Shown here: piece by piece, positions 40,339-48,673 of the stretch
How the letters are laid out: the number at the start of each line of letters is the position of its first letter
How positions within the stretch are numbered: the first letter of the stretch is position 1
NCBI GenBank assembly: GCA_003214175.1
Contig: QCLZ01000001.1
Location: 248,001-312,000 of the forward strand
Reading direction: 5' to 3'
Length of the DNA: 64,000 nucleotides
Source: Prochlorococcus sp. AG-418-I20
Lineage (GTDB): Bacteria; Cyanobacteriota; Cyanobacteriia; PCC-6307; Cyanobiaceae
The notes under the pieces: model-generated
The model's database searches: none
What the model was told of the DNA's origin: nothing
What the model saw: the letters and a program-made list of their open reading frames with translations, nothing else
Translations under genes and position numbers: made by a program

Positions 40339-41418
40339 TTATGAATTAGAAAATTTTAATTTTTCTTGCGCAAATAGAATTACTATAAGTATCGAAAAGT
40401 AAATAAATAAACCTATCCTTAATTCAGAGAGATAATTAAATCCATTCAAAAAGAGTATCTTATCGAGAATGTAAAAAATATAAAAATTAATCAAAATAAA
40501 TCCTTCAATTCGAGTAATTTTCCCTTTACTCCAAAAAATTGGTAAGCATGCAAAGGTAGTTAAAACCATAAAAGGTAAGTCAACTTTTATTAGACTTTGT
40601 TCAATTATTAAACCTTTAAATCCTGAAAAAATACTACAACTTCCAAGGATTAGAAGCTGATTGAGCAAATTACTTCCTATTACATTCCCAATCGCAAGAT
40701 CTGTTTTGCCTTTAAATGCAGCAATTATTGAAGTTACTAATTCCGGTAAAGATGTCCCTGTCGCGACGATAGTTAAACCAATAACAATTTCATTTACACC
40801 CAAAAGGGTAGCAAGCCTTTGAGAACCACTTACTAAAATATTTGAACCAAAGCTTAAAAGAAAAATTCCTAATATTAACTTTAGTAAAATATTAAGCTTC
40901 CCTTTATAGTTATCTTTAAATTCTTCTATCTCTGGTTCAGCATCTTTTGTCTCCTCTCCTTTCTCATTAATGGTATTAATTTCCCATATTGTATTTAAGA
41001 TTAAACAAAATATTAGAAAGATCCCTGCCTGCAATGTTAATAAGCCGGTTGATGACATAGCCCAAACCGCACAGGAGATAGCCATTAATAGAGGTACATC
41101 CCTTCTGACTATTCTGCTTTTTACCTTAAGAGGTGTTATCAATGAGCTTATACCCAAAACAACGAGAACATTGAAAATATTGCTACCAATTACATTGCTT
41201 GCCGCAAGGGAATCACTGCCTTTTAAAATTGAACTTAAACTTACCAATAACTCCGGAGAACTTGTTCCAAGAGAAACAACTGTTAATCCAATTACTATTT
41301 GAGGTATTCCTAAAATTAAAGATAAAAAGATAGCTCCTTGAATAAAGAACTCTCCTCCAGCAAAAAGTAGAACTACTCCTAAAACTATTTCTATTATTGG
41401 AAATAAAAAATCACTCAT
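40339..41418 (-). CDS. calcium/sodium exchanger family (CaCA, YrbG-type) protein
   Basis: 359 residues with about ten membrane helices and the duplicated alpha repeats: GLTVVSLGTSSPELLVSL..VIGSNIFN near residue 43 and GLTIVATGTSLPELVTSI..VIGSNLLN near 207. These hold the acidic ion-binding residues. An acidic loop (about 150-170) separates the halves. Ion and direction cannot be told from sequence. Two bp after the gor stop, tail to tail. Confidence 0.92.
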   Translation of the reverse strand: MSDFLFPIIEIVLGVVLLFAGGEFFIQGAIFLSLILGIPQIVIGLTVVSLGTSSPELLVSLSSILKGSDSLAASNVIGSNIFNVLVVLGISSLITPLKVKSRIVRRDVPLLMAISCAVWAMSSTGLLTLQAGIFLIFCLILNTIWEINTINEKGEETKDAEPEIEEFKDNYKGKLNILLKLILGIFLLSFGSNILVSGSQRLATLLGVNEIVIGLTIVATGTSLPELVTSIIAAFKGKTDLAIGNVIGSNLLNQLLILGSCSIFSGFKGLIIEQSLIKVDLPFMVLTTFACLPIFWSKGKITRIEGFILINFYIFYILDKILFLNGFNYLSELRIGLFIYFSILIVILFAQEKLKFSNS

Positions 41419-41535
41419 ATTTAGGACTTTATTTAAATAATAAAAATTTCATAATTGGTTAATAACTATCCTCGAATATCTATAATTTATTGTCAATTTT
41501 AATTTGTTGTTAAAATTGATTAAATAGTAAAAATT

Positions 41536-42585
41536 TTGAAGACTTTAACCATAATAAAACCTGATGACTGGCATTTACATTTAAGAGAAGGTCTTGTATT
41601 AAAAAATATCATTCATTTTACTTCCGAATTTTTTGGAAGAGCTATCGTTATGCCAAATACTAAAACTCCCATTACATCTGTTGAAAGCGCTATCTCTTAC
41701 AAAAAATCTATTGTTGAAGCGTTACCAGAAAGTTCTAAGTTCGAACCACTCATGACAATGTATCTTACAGATGAGACTGATAAAGGAGAACTAATAAATG
41801 GGTTTAAAAATAATGTTTTTTTCGCAGCAAAATTATATCCTGCAAATGCTACAACAAATTCCATTCATGGAGTTAGGAAAATAGAAAATCTATATAAGAT
41901 CTTTGAATTAATGCAAGATTCTGGCATACCTCTTTTAATTCATGGGGAAGTGACTGATTCTGAAGTAGATGTATTCGATAGGGAAGAAGTTTTTATAGAT
42001 AGAGAACTTTCCCAAATAACAAAAAGATTTCCAAAATTAAAAATCGTTTTAGAACATATAACCACCTCTTATGCAGTAGATTTTGTTCAAGAAAATAATA
42101 TTGGAGCTACTATAACTCCACATCATTTGCATATTAATAGAAATGCAATGTTTTTTGGAGGCTTAAATAGTGATTTTTACTGCTTACCAGTTGCAAAGAG
42201 GGAAAAAAATAGAATAGCTTTAAGGAAAGCTGCAACAAGTGGTAAAGAATGTTTTTTCTTAGGAACTGATTCTGCTCCACACCTCAGAGAGTGGAAGGCT
42301 TTTTGTGGTTGTGCAGGTATTTTTAATTCGCCAGTTGCAATAGAAAGCTACTTAACAGTATTTGAAGAGGAAAATGCTCTAGATAATTTTGAGAAGTTTG
42401 CAAGTTTGAATGGCTCTAATTTTTATAATGTACCCCTAAATAGAGAAAAATTAAAATTAGTTTCTAAACCTAATAAAATTAGAGAATTTATTGATGTTAC
42501 TGACAAAAAAAATATTATCGGACAAATAAAACCATTTCATGCAGGTGAAACTTTAAAATGGAAAGTAGAAGGGATAGTAAATTGA
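41536..42585 (+). CDS. pyrC: dihydroorotase, class II
   Basis: Closes carbamoyl-aspartate to dihydroorotate in pyrimidine synthesis. 349 residues of the PyrC (E. coli-like) group: metal motif DDWHLHLREG at the N-terminus, AAKLYPANATTNS, LLIHGEVTD, LEHITTS, TPHHLHINRN, and FFLGTDSAPH with the catalytic Asp. TTG start at 41536. Confidence 0.97.
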   Translation: MKTLTIIKPDDWHLHLREGLVLKNIIHFTSEFFGRAIVMPNTKTPITSVESAISYKKSIVEALPESSKFEPLMTMYLTDETDKGELINGFKNNVFFAAKLYPANATTNSIHGVRKIENLYKIFELMQDSGIPLLIHGEVTDSEVDVFDREEVFIDRELSQITKRFPKLKIVLEHITTSYAVDFVQENNIGATITPHHLHINRNAMFFGGLNSDFYCLPVAKREKNRIALRKAATSGKECFFLGTDSAPHLREWKAFCGCAGIFNSPVAIESYLTVFEEENALDNFEKFASLNGSNFYNVPLNREKLKLVSKPNKIREFIDVTDKKNIIGQIKPFHAGETLKWKVEGIVN

Positions 42586-42624
42586 TAAATTAAATTCAAT
42601 CCAAGCATTTATTAAAAGGATAAA

Positions 42625-42662
42625 TTTCAGGATTTTTCTTGGTTAAATATGTTTTTTTAGCT
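42625..42662 (+). repeat. tRNA-Leu leader repeat, outer partial copy
   Basis: ATTTCAG..TTTTTCTTGGTTAAAT..TTTAGCT resembles the sequence before the intact tRNA-Leu; TTTTTCTTGGTTAAAT is identical at 42633-42648 and 44171-44186. No tRNA part here. Confidence 0.5.
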
Positions 42663-42696
42663 TTGATTTTCGTGAAATTTCAGGAATTAAGTAACT

Positions 42697-43071
42697 CTAA
42701 CTTACCTCATCACACATATTTTGCAGAAGGGCATTCTGCATAAATATATTTTGAGGTATTTCATTAATCTCAAACGCATTTACCTCAAAGCTATCGCTAT
42801 TTGTATCAACTTTAAATTGTAATAGCATATCTACAGGTTGTTCATAATATGTAATTTTACCTTCTATATTTACATAATCTTCACCATCTGTTGCTACAAA
42901 GGCTTCCCACTTAGGGCTTTGCACATAATTATTTACCATTTTTTTTACAGTTGCTTGTGGACAAAAGTTCATAACGCCATTTTGTACTAAAGAAAGTCTA
43001 GAGTCTGTTGAACTACATCCTACAAACAAAAAAGATGAAATAGTTAACAAGGCGGGCAGCTTTAATCTCAC
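42697..43071 (-). CDS. small lipoprotein
   Basis: 124 residues with a signal peptide and lipobox: LLTISSFLFVGCSS, Cys at about 19. The mature part is a small polar domain (residues 25-124) with no recognised family; it contains three more Cys. It is preceded and followed by repeats that also flank the next gene, so it may belong to an acquired segment. Confidence 0.7.
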   Translation of the reverse strand: MRLKLPALLTISSFLFVGCSSTDSRLSLVQNGVMNFCPQATVKKMVNNYVQSPKWEAFVATDGEDYVNIEGKITYYEQPVDMLLQFKVDTNSDSFEVNAFEINEIPQNIFMQNALLQNMCDEVS

Positions 43072-43136
43072 AATTTTACTTAAAAACCAATAAATAACTT
43101 ACCATTTAATACGGCACCTATTCATTAAAAGTTTAA

Positions 43137-43238
43137 ATATTCCAATTTTTTCTAAGTTAAGTGTTGCTTTAAGCTACCATTAAATTTCACAAATTCCTTT
43201 GGGAGCGTTTCGGAATTATAGACGTGCCGGACTTAAAA
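43137..43238 (+). pseudogene. truncated 5' half of tRNA-Leu with its leader (direct repeat, left copy)
   Basis: A degenerate copy of 44164-44265. The leader includes GCTACCAT and CAAATTCCTTT, and the tRNA part (43201-43238) runs GGGAGCG...GACGTGCCGGACTTAAAA. It matches the intact tRNA-Leu from acceptor stem to anticodon loop, then stops. Mismatches in the acceptor stem and D arm mean it cannot give a working tRNA. Confidence 0.8.
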
Positions 43239-43401
43239 ATTACCAAATAATAAATTTACCTGAGTAGAGTATATAAAAGCGATTAGTTAAAAGCTATTCG
43301 CTTTCTTAATTAATAACCTATCCAAATACGCAGGATTATCCAATATATATCTAGCGCACTTTTAAAACTCTAAAACGTGGTCTCTCTAGAGAAATTCCAT
43401 A
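43239..43401. other. non-coding stretch after the tRNA remnant
   Basis: Rest of the 330-bp gene-free interval 43072-43401 whose left part is the leader repeat. It contains one hairpin, AAAGCGA (43276-43282) with TCGCTTT (43298-43304), which may end a transcript; I see no gene here. Confidence 0.4.
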
Positions 43402-44001
43402 CTATGAAATAAGAAAAAGTATTATCCCAGCAACAAAACCTGAATTGTGACCAACTATGCTAACCCCTCCTGAAAAATTCCATATTTGTCCAATAATGGT
43501 TAAAACTATCATTGACTGCTGAACTTGATAATTCTTGTAAATATTTATGGGGATTCCAAAGAACCTGTTTTTGCCATAAATACCACACAATAGAAGAAAG
43601 GCGTCAATCCCATAGATAACTCCACTGAAGCCTAAAGCTGCACTATTGGGATTGGAAACAACTCTCTCCCAAATCCACATTAATAAAGTACTTGATGGTA
43701 TCAAAAATATTGTCAATAGGAGAAAAAGATAATTATTTCTCATCCCTAACCTTTTGAATATTGCTCTTGCGACTACAATTCCACCAAGATTGAGAAGTAG
43801 GTGTTCTGCATCAGCATGTATGATTGTGCTCGTAAAAAATCGGTGAGGTTCATATTGCATTATTTTTGACCAAAATACCCAGTTATTTTTTTCAATAAGG
43901 CCAAAAATATCAGTCATCAACCAAATAGCTATTAAAGCACTTGAGATAAGTAAGTATTGATAATCAATGAGGTCAATATTGTCTAAGTTTTTCTTCACCA
44001 T
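43402..44001 (-). CDS. rhomboid-family intramembrane serine protease
   Basis: 199 residues, five to six membrane helices. Family marks: RFFTSTIIHADAEHLLLNLGG (TM with conserved His/Asn), catalytic Ser in AALGFSGVIYG near residue 125, and GHNSGFVAG, which supplies the catalytic His near 187. Substrate unknown. It lies alone between the broken tRNA-Leu copy and the intact one, on the opposite strand, with leader repeats on both sides. Confidence 0.8.
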   Translation of the reverse strand: MVKKNLDNIDLIDYQYLLISSALIAIWLMTDIFGLIEKNNWVFWSKIMQYEPHRFFTSTIIHADAEHLLLNLGGIVVARAIFKRLGMRNNYLFLLLTIFLIPSSTLLMWIWERVVSNPNSAALGFSGVIYGIDAFLLLCGIYGKNRFFGIPINIYKNYQVQQSMIVLTIIGQIWNFSGGVSIVGHNSGFVAGIILFLIS

Positions 44002-44163
44002 GCGAAAAAATGAATATTTATATTAAAACTATTTTGTTAATTCTAAGCAATATTCTGTTTTCTCCGTTTTGACTTAAAAGACTATGTTTATTTATTGACA
44101 TGATTAAAATAAAGGTCATTACTAATTATCTAAGGCTTCTGTAGCTTCACGAAAAGTGTACAT

Positions 44164-44227
44164 ATTTCAATTTTTCTTGGTTAAATGGGTTGCTTTCAGC
44201 TACCATTAGATAGCGCAAATTCCTTTT
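44164..44227 (+). repeat. tRNA-Leu leader repeat, right copy
   Basis: Leader of the intact tRNA-Leu, containing TTTTTCTTGGTTAAAT and GCTACCAT, similar to 43137-43200. Probably includes the tRNA promoter. Confidence 0.65.
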
Positions 44228-44313
44228 GGGAGTGTGGCGGAATTGGTAGACGCGCCGGACTTAAAATCCGTCGAGCGATTTAGCTCGTGGGGGTTCAAGT
44301 CCCCCCACTCCCA
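44228..44313 (+). tRNA. trnL-TAA: tRNA-Leu (anticodon TAA)
   Basis: 86 nt. Acceptor stem GGGAGTG (44228-44234) pairs with CACTCCC (44306-44312), discriminator A at 44313. D-loop AATTGGTAGACGC, anticodon loop CTTAAAA with TAA, long variable arm GAGCGATTTAGCTC typical of Leu, and T arm GGGGGTTCAAGTCCCCC. CCA is not encoded. No intron is present. Confidence 0.97.
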
Positions 44314-44388
44314 TTATTTAATAATTTTTTAGTTATTACGATAACTTCCAATAATTGTTATGTTTTAACTAAGCAACAAGAAATCTAA

Positions 44389-44622
44389 ATGGAAAGTTTT
44401 TTTAATAATTCATTCGCTACTTTAATTGCTTATATTGGGATTATTTCTGTTTATTTATTGGTTATTCCATTAATACTTTTTTACTGGATGAATAATAGAT
44501 GGAATGTTATGGGCAAATTTGAAAGATTAGTAATTTATGGACTTGTATTTCTTTTCTTCCCAGGTTTAATTTTATTTTCTCCATTTTTAAATCTTAGATT
44601 AAAAGGAAGTGGTAAAGGGTAA
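44389..44622 (+). CDS. ndhL: NAD(P)H dehydrogenase (NDH-1) subunit L
   Basis: 77-residue membrane protein of cyanobacterial/plastid NDH-1, which drives cyclic electron flow and CO2 uptake. Two helices (about 12-32 and 47-65) with the conserved [14 protein letters not shown] loop between. Overlaps the next gene by 14 bp, so the two are co-translated. Confidence 0.92.
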   Translation: MESFFNNSFATLIAYIGIISVYLLVIPLILFYWMNNRWNVMGKFERLVIYGLVFLFFPGLILFSPFLNLRLKGSGKG

Positions 44623-44947
44623 AAAATTGACTAAAGGTAAAGTTATACAAGTAGGTATATTTGTTTCATTAATAGGACTAATAAGTTATAAATTTGCACC
44701 ACAAATTGGCATCGATAATTTTACTGCCTCTACTATTTCAAGCTGTATCTTAATTCTGATTGTTGTTACTTGGGTAACATCTTATGTTTATAGAGTTGTA
44801 AATGGGAAAATGACTTTTATGGAACAAAGGAAGCGTTATAGAAAAGAGTATGAAAAAGTTGTTAATGATAAACTAGAAACTAAGTTCAATTCATTGTCAA
44901 AGGAAGAGCAGGTAAAACTAATGGAAGATTTAGAAAAAAATTCATAA
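44609..44947 (+). CDS. DUF3007 conserved membrane protein
   Basis: 112 residues with two helices ([16 protein letters not shown] and [24 protein letters not shown]) followed by the family block [19 protein letters not shown]. Conserved in cyanobacteria and plastid-bearing plants directly after ndhL, which suggests a link to NDH-1 or thylakoid membranes. GTG start at 44609, inside ndhL. Confidence 0.82.
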   Translation: MVKGKKLTKGKVIQVGIFVSLIGLISYKFAPQIGIDNFTASTISSCILILIVVTWVTSYVYRVVNGKMTFMEQRKRYRKEYEKVVNDKLETKFNSLSKEEQVKLMEDLEKNS

Positions 44948-44974
44948 ATTTTTATATAAAAAAATCTAAAACCT

Positions 44975-45817
44975 ATGAAATATAAAAAAAAGCAAATTAC
45001 TAAAAAAGAATTTTTATCAAAGGTAGATAATAAGTTTCATGATTTAAAAAAAAATAAAAAATTAGCTCTTATGCCCTTCATAATGGCTGGGGATCCCAAT
45101 ATTGAAACAACCTCTAAGATCTTATTAAAGTTACAAGAAAATGGGGCTGACCTTATTGAATTAGGTATCCCATACAGTGATCCCCTTGCAGACGGACCTG
45201 TTATTCAAGTTGCGGCCTCTCGCGCCTTAAAGTCTGGGACTACCCCAAGACAAGTAATTAAACTTTTAGAGTCTTTAAAAGGTGAATTAAATATTCCCAT
45301 CATACTTTTTTCTTACTTAAATCCTTTACTATGTTTTGGCTTTGAAAAGTTTTGTGAGATAGCATCTCATGCGGGCGTTTCAGGACTGATAATTCCTGAT
45401 CTCCCTTTAGAGGAAGCTTATAAATTTTCTAAAATAGTCAGTAACCATTCTATGGACATGATTTTATTGGTAGCCCCAACTACTCCTTTTGAAAGAATGA
45501 AACAAATATCAAATCATACAAAAGGCTTTACTTATTTAGTAAGTGTTACAGGTGTCACTGGCGAGAGAAATGAAATGGAAAATAGAGTAGAAAATCTTAT
45601 TGCTAAATTAAAAGAAGTAAATCCTAATCCAATTGCTGTTGGGTTTGGGATATCAACCCCTGAGCATGTTAATAAAGTTCGTGAGTGGGGAGCAGATGGA
45701 GTAATTATTGGTAGTGCATTTGTAAAACGAATTTCCAGTTCAAGTGAAAAAGATGTCGTTGATCATGTTGGTGAGTTTTGTAAAGAAATGCGTTTAGCGG
45801 CTGATCAAAAAAAATAA
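44975..45817 (+). CDS. trpA: tryptophan synthase alpha subunit
   Basis: Splits indole-3-glycerol phosphate and passes indole to TrpB. 280 residues with MPFIMAGDPN, DLIELGIPYSDPLADGPVIQ (catalytic Glu and Asp), GLIIPDLPLEEA and SVTGVTGER, then VGFGISTPEHV. A 20-residue basic N-terminal extension (KYKKKQITKKEFLSK) precedes the barrel. 27 bp after the DUF3007 gene, likely in the same unit. Confidence 0.97.
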   Translation: MKYKKKQITKKEFLSKVDNKFHDLKKNKKLALMPFIMAGDPNIETTSKILLKLQENGADLIELGIPYSDPLADGPVIQVAASRALKSGTTPRQVIKLLESLKGELNIPIILFSYLNPLLCFGFEKFCEIASHAGVSGLIIPDLPLEEAYKFSKIVSNHSMDMILLVAPTTPFERMKQISNHTKGFTYLVSVTGVTGERNEMENRVENLIAKLKEVNPNPIAVGFGISTPEHVNKVREWGADGVIIGSAFVKRISSSSEKDVVDHVGEFCKEMRLAADQKK

Positions 45818-45897
45818 AGACAAAGGTAATATATTGATTAAATAAATTACTAATGCTTTAAAGTTATGAATAAAGTATTCAATTTGTTTTTGTTATT

Positions 45898-46254
45898 TTA
45901 AGACTTTTTAGTAGGTAATAATCTGATTTGTTTTTTTCCAAGCTTAATTTCGAATTCATCACCTGCTTTTAAATCGAGAAGTGCTGTATATGCTTTCCCA
46001 ATTAAAAGATTTCCATTGCCCTGAACTGTAGCTATATGACTAAGTTTTCTTCCCCCTTTCCCAATACCTGCAACTCCAGAATCACCAAGGTTAACACCTT
46101 TTGCTTCTAAAAGTGCTTCATAAAATGCTGTAAAATTTAAGCGTTCACCTCCGTTTTTCTTAGTTGAAACATACCCACAGGCGCGAACTAGGTCAGATTT
46201 GCTAACATCACCAAGTTCTTTAACTTTTACAAGGAGATCGCTACCAGTTAGCAT
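45898..46254 (-). CDS. cyanobacterial AbrB-like transcriptional regulator (cyAbrB)
   Basis: 118 residues. cyAbrB proteins have an N-terminal region (here LTGSDLLVKVKELGDVSKSDLVRACGYV, then FYEALLEAKGV) and a C-terminal AbrB domain (GRKLSHIATVQGNGNLLIGKAYTALLDLKAGDEFEIKLGKKQIRL). They act as nucleoid-associated regulators tied to carbon and nitrogen status. The gene is preceded by a long dyad in the divergent gap to the YciI-like gene. Confidence 0.92.
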   Translation of the reverse strand: MLTGSDLLVKVKELGDVSKSDLVRACGYVSTKKNGGERLNFTAFYEALLEAKGVNLGDSGVAGIGKGGRKLSHIATVQGNGNLLIGKAYTALLDLKAGDEFEIKLGKKQIRLLPTKKS

Positions 46255-46304
46255 AATTTATCAAAAGAAAGTTGTATTAAATAAGATAGCAATTTGTGTG
46301 TGAT

Positions 46305-46327
46305 ATATGCAATTATTAATTGTATAT
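46305..46327. promoter_or_regulatory. 23-bp dyad in the cyAbrB / YciI-like divergent promoter
   Basis: Two 11-bp arms (ATATGCAATTA and TAATTGTATAT) around one base, with one mismatch. It lies 50 bp from the cyAbrB start and 24 bp from the YciI-like start, so it could be a shared operator, possibly for cyAbrB itself. Confidence 0.45.
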
Positions 46328-46351
46328 TTGTTCTATTAGTTATCTTTTAAA

Positions 46352-46621
46352 ATGGAAAAGTTTGTAGTATTTGGCGAATACTGTAAAGATGCAATCAATA
46401 AAAGGGAACCTTTTCGTGAGCAACATCTTAATAGACTTAAAAGCTTAAAAGATCGCAATGTACTTGTTACTTTAGGCCCAACTAAATGCACTAAATATTT
46501 GTTTGGGATTTTTAATGCTAATGATGAAAATGAATTAAAAGATATTATTGAGGAGGATATATATTGGGAAAATGGTATATGGATTAATTATGAAATTTAT
46601 CCTTGGATCCAGGCATTTTAA
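46352..46621 (+). CDS. YciI-like protein (YCII domain)
   Basis: 89 residues, a ferredoxin-like YCII fold: KFVVFGEYCKDA, REQHLNRLKSL with the conserved His, VTLGPTK, and YEIYPWIQAF. Members are small enzymes or protectors with a His-Asp pair; function here unknown. Confidence 0.82.
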   Translation: MEKFVVFGEYCKDAINKREPFREQHLNRLKSLKDRNVLVTLGPTKCTKYLFGIFNANDENELKDIIEEDIYWENGIWINYEIYPWIQAF

Positions 46622-46844
46622 ATATCATTTAAGAAAATATTTTAGTAATTATTAATTATTAATTAAAAAATTATTTAATTGAAAAAAGATAATATTTTTG
46701 TATTAATAATTAAACAATTTTTATATTTAGGAATTAAACAATATTTTTTTGAGGATTCATTTTTAAACAATTATTTTATATGTGAAATATCTTTGTTAAG
46801 AGAGAAGATTATTATTAACTGAAATATAACATTCTAAATTAAAT

Positions 46845-47165
46845 CTATTCACTAGTGTCTTGATTTATCTGATTTACTAGAGAGTCTATATCTAATTGAT
46901 TATATGGTAATCTTTTATCTGTTTCTGGAAAATTATTTTTAATATTGTTCAACAAATTTTGTTCGATCTTTATGAGATTTTTTGCAATGTTAAACATACC
47001 GCCCTTTTTATATAATTCTTTGATTTTTAGAATAATTTCAGAGGTTCTACTAGATTTGATTTTTAATTCATACGCTAAATCTTTTTGATTAAATCCATGC
47101 GATTTTAACCAATCCTTAATGTAGGAGACAAGCTCTTCTTCTTCCTGTTGAGATAATTTACTCAT
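46845..47165 (-). CDS. small helical protein with possible HTH
   Basis: 106 residues, highly charged. WLKSHGFNQKDLAYELKIKSSRTSEIILKI (about 19-48) has the spacing of a helix-turn-helix, in the style of Cro/C1 proteins. Nothing else recognised. Stops 1 bp before the DUF1232 gene start, so the two share a transcript. The 223 bp upstream of its stop (46622-46844) are almost only A and T and hold no gene. Confidence 0.6.
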   Translation of the reverse strand: MSKLSQQEEEELVSYIKDWLKSHGFNQKDLAYELKIKSSRTSEIILKIKELYKKGGMFNIAKNLIKIEQNLLNNIKNNFPETDKRLPYNQLDIDSLVNQINQDTSE

Positions 47166-47166
47166 T

Positions 47167-47535
47167 CTAATAAAAAGGGAATAACTTATTAAGCTTGCTT
47201 TCTGCTCTTGCTCTTATTGAAGGAGACATGTATTTGCTCCATATACTGAGTACTGCCGTGAGAGCTACAAAATCATCACTAAAACCAACTAAAGGCATAA
47301 AGTCAGGGAAAAGATCAAATGGCATAAGTAAATAGGCTAGCGCAGCCATTAATGAAACTCTTACTTTTGCGGGAGTATAAGGATCTAGAGCCATCTCCAA
47401 AACTTCTAATGCAGGCTTGGCAATTGTTCTTCCTGCTCTTATAAGAATCTTGATAATGATATTTTCATCAAATGTTGAACTCTCTAAAACTTCAGTATCA
47501 TAGATTTTTTCTTGAGTTTTGTAATTCTCTTTCAT
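47167..47535 (-). CDS. DUF1232 (YkvA-type) membrane-associated protein
   Basis: 122 residues. The family block is LAYLLMPFDLFPDFMPLVGFSDDFVALTAVLSIW (about 67-100), shortened here to its key residues D-x-x-P-D and DD. Preceded by PYTPAKVRVSLMAAL. Function is not known for the family; one unit with the HTH-like gene downstream and the sigma gene upstream (37-bp gap). Confidence 0.85.
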   Translation of the reverse strand: MKENYKTQEKIYDTEVLESSTFDENIIIKILIRAGRTIAKPALEVLEMALDPYTPAKVRVSLMAALAYLLMPFDLFPDFMPLVGFSDDFVALTAVLSIWSKYMSPSIRARAESKLNKLFPFY

Positions 47536-47572
47536 CCTTATAAATAAAACTTAAATATTTTTAATGGAATTT

Positions 47573-48496
47573 TTAGCTAATACTATCAACTAATCCATTC
47601 TGTATTCCGGCTTTTCTAAGTTTTCTTAAAGCACGTTGAACAACCTGACGGCAATATTCCCTGCTACAGCTCATATGTCTTGCAACTTCAGCTAAGGTTC
47701 TCCATTCATTTGAGCCGTCCAAACCAAATCTTAGGCTTACTATCTTTCTTTCTTTTTCAGTTAAGTTTGCTTTATCTAATAACTTCCAAGCCGAGGCTGT
47801 CCTTTCGGCTAATTCCGCTAATTCCATTGGAGCAACCTGATCGCTCGGAAGGATGTCAACCAACTCAGAAGGATCTGATTTTGATTTGACAGTGCCTTGG
47901 AGACTAACAGTGATGCTTCTCAATTCACAGGAAAGGAGTTCGTCAATTTCCTCTTTGGTTATTTTCATTTCTTTAGCTAGCTCATCACTACTGGGTGGAA
48001 TACCCTTAAGTTGCATGAGCTTTGATTTTGCTGATCTTAGTTTTGTCAGTTTTTCATTAATGTTAACAGGAATCCTAATCGTTCTACTTTGAGTTGACAA
48101 TGCTCTATTTAAACCTTGCCTAATCCACCAATAAGCATAGGTAGAAAATCTATGTCCTCTAGACGGATCATATTTTTCTACTGCCCTTGTAAGACCTAAC
48201 GTCCCCTCTTGAATTAAGTCCAGTAATTCTAATCCTTTACCTTGGTATCTTTTGGCAAGATTGACAACTAGTCTTAGGTTGGCTGTTATCATCTCGTTTT
48301 TAGCTTTTTCACCAATTTTGATCTTTTTTCTTTCGGCTTCGGAATATTCACAAGCAGGACCTTTACCACCTGCGTCTTGACATCTGTTAACAAGCAAAAC
48401 CATTTCCTGGACTTTTCTGCCCATAGTGAGTTCTCTTTCGGGAGTCAAAAGTTGATGACGACCTATTTCACCAAGAAAATCGCTTAATGAACTCAC
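47573..48496 (-). CDS. RNA polymerase sigma factor, group 2 (RpoD-like)
   Basis: 307 residues. Regions: 1.2 (LLTPERELTMGRKVQ), 2 (ANLRLVVNLAKRYQGKGLELLDLIQEG.LGL..AVEKYDP..G.RFSTYAYWWIRQ), 3 (LTKLRSAKSKLMQLKG) and 4 with the HTH RTLAEVARHMSCSREYCRQVVQRALRKLR. Lacks the long 1.1 region of the primary sigma, so it is a non-essential group 2 factor for stress or diurnal control. An insert DAGGKGPACEYSEAERK splits region 1.2-2. Confidence 0.95.
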   Translation of the reverse strand: MSSLSDFLGEIGRHQLLTPERELTMGRKVQEMVLLVNRCQDAGGKGPACEYSEAERKKIKIGEKAKNEMITANLRLVVNLAKRYQGKGLELLDLIQEGTLGLTRAVEKYDPSRGHRFSTYAYWWIRQGLNRALSTQSRTIRIPVNINEKLTKLRSAKSKLMQLKGIPPSSDELAKEMKITKEEIDELLSCELRSITVSLQGTVKSKSDPSELVDILPSDQVAPMELAELAERTASAWKLLDKANLTEKERKIVSLRFGLDGSNEWRTLAEVARHMSCSREYCRQVVQRALRKLRKAGIQNGLVDSIS

Positions 48497-48558
48497 GATT
48501 TACCTCTTTGTTAATATATTTAACTTAGAGTCAATTCAGTAATAAGCCATACATGTAA

Positions 48559-48598
48559 TAATTAATTAATAATTAATTAATAATTAATTAATAATTAT
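48559..48598. repeat. 11-bp tandem repeat upstream of the sigma gene
   Basis: The unit TAATTAATTAA occurs three times without error at 48559-48591, then decays. It lies 63 bp upstream of the sigma start codon. Simple AT repeats can arise by slippage; whether it affects expression is unknown. Confidence 0.8.
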
Positions 48599-48673
48599 TA
48601 GTAAATTAATGATCATTGCTTTTTCAGGTTTTTAGGTAAAAATTATAAATTCTAAATTCTAAATTTAAATTAT

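Noticed and set aside
43201-43238. A second functional tRNA-Leu
   Set aside because: Only the 5' half is present, with changed acceptor and D-arm bases and no T arm.
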